Shown here piece after piece: positions 63,404 to 64,000 of a DNA stretch of 64,000 bases. Within the stretch, counting starts at the first letter, position 1, and every line of letters starts with the position of its first letter. A program made the position numbers and the translations under genes. The notes beneath the pieces were generated by a model. The model searched no databases. It worked only from the letters and a program-made list of their open reading frames with translations, and was not told where the DNA came from. Source of the stretch: Neorhizobium galegae (GTDB lineage: Bacteria > Pseudomonadota > Alphaproteobacteria > Rhizobiales > Rhizobiaceae); NCBI RefSeq assembly GCF_017877055.1, contig NZ_JAGIPG010000002.1, positions 744,001 to 808,000 of the forward strand, written 5' to 3'.

Positions 63404-64000
63404 CTTGCGCCCCCTCCTCTTCGGCCGATTTGGCTTTCGTACGCCATGCGTCTTCGGGGACACGTGTCGGGAGCTGAACCATTGGGGGCTCTCCGAAGGT
63501 CAACCACGGTTCGACGGAAGGAGCGGCAAAGAGGTCGGTAGCTTTGGGTTCGATACTCTGCAGGAAGCGGTGCCACATGATGACCTGGCCGCGGATGGCG
63601 CTGCTGTTGTCCATGCGCTTCTTTCCAGACAGCAAGGCATCGGGCGCGGTATGGGGGTTCATGCCGTCATAGGTAAAGAAATACGTTGGCTCGATCACAA
63701 GATACCACTCGTCGAAAAGGCTCTCGAACCGAGGAATGAACGCGTGGTGACGAACAAACGATACCCGCTCCGGTTTGTCTTTATCCATGACGACGTTGAC
63801 AACCTCAGCCTCGGTGTTCTTCTTCGAGGCCCGATACTTGAATACGCGACCGGTGTTCTTAGCTCTTGCTGTAAAATAGTGGAGCCTCTTCTCCTTGCTC
63901 CAAGAAAGGTTGCCGCGCACCTGATGGCTAAGGGTCTGACGCAATAGGAACGCGAAGTTGTTCCGTTCGTTTTCGTCTTCGTGAAAAGCCAGATGCTCGA
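63387..64000 (-). CDS. APAZ-domain partner of the short Argonaute (partial)
   Basis: The frame is open to the right edge, so only the C-terminal ~203 residues are visible. [19 protein letters not shown] and [20 protein letters not shown] are the APAZ hallmark (a PAZ-like partner of short pAgo). Its stop is inside the pAgo start. The effector domain (Sir2, TIR, nuclease or other) lies outside the window and cannot be named, so the system type (SPARSA, SPARTA, SPARDA) is undecided. Confidence 0.85.
   Translation of the reverse strand, partial: EHLAFHEDENERNNFAFLLRQTLSHQVRGNLSWSKEKRLHYFTARAKNTGRVFKYRASKKNTEAEVVNVVMDKDKPERVSFVRHHAFIPRFESLFDEWYLVIEPTYFFTYDGMNPHTAPDALLSGKKRMDNSSAIRGQVIMWHRFLQSIEPKATDLFAAPSVEPWLTFGEPPMVQLPTRVPEDAWRTKAKSAEEEGAQGVFEI

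Overview
The window reads as a high-GC alphaproteobacterium, most likely a rhizobium or close relative (Rhizobiaceae). The grounds are protein families typical of that group (DUF1488, DUF6481, several small rhizobial orphans, paired transglutaminases), FixK/FNR-type boxes and the GC-rich codon bias of the left third. Nothing seen fixes the replicon as chromosome or plasmid. No rRNA, tRNA, CRISPR array, integrase or intact transposase gene was recognised.

Bases 1-21.9 kb are a compact housekeeping and stress region: a phosphotransferase/P-loop fusion, a zinc alcohol dehydrogenase, a fatty acid desaturase, two cold-shock proteins, two transglutaminases, an HlyD-RbbA-permease export operon, a Nudix hydrolase, a universal stress protein, a CBS-BON protein, a P-type cation ATPase, and many small conserved proteins. 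Boxes of the form TTGA-N6-(T/G)CAA lie in front of most of the larger stress genes, so much of this region is probably a low-oxygen regulon.

Bases 21.9-64 kb are accessory DNA with a shifting and often lower GC content. The same repeat family recurs between nearly every gene block: a ~150-bp module B, next to a variable ~150-bp segment bounded by GGTCCCCAG / CTGGGGACC ends. The blocks are: (1) an unknown protein plus a bacterial PPR-like protein, then a four-gene HbpS / ComB-like / aminotransferase / EthD-like operon; (2) an AraC-regulated SDR-VOC-dehydrogenase-SnoaL operon; (3) a giant exonuclease-RecQ-UvrD fusion between 91-bp inverted repeats; (4) a pair resembling PRTase-CE plus an OST-HTH-like partner; (5) a large STAND-like NTPase, divergent from a five-gene cluster of DapF/PrpF-like, phosphoribosyltransferase, MBL, HAD and ATP-grasp proteins; (6) a lanthipeptide cluster with an NHLP-type precursor, a ProcM-like CCG-type LanM and iron/2OG oxygenases; (7) a cupin_4 oxygenase with a Tat-exported Thr-rich protein; (8) a short prokaryotic Argonaute with an APAZ partner cut by the right edge.

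Together the right two thirds look like a defence and specialised-metabolism island whose cargo may be exchanged by recombination between dispersed repeats. The strongest candidates for undescribed biology are the lanthipeptide cluster with its apparently permuted JmjC oxygenase, the five-gene metabolite cluster, the PPR-like protein, and the repeat family itself. All functions are read from sequence motifs by eye; no database search was possible.
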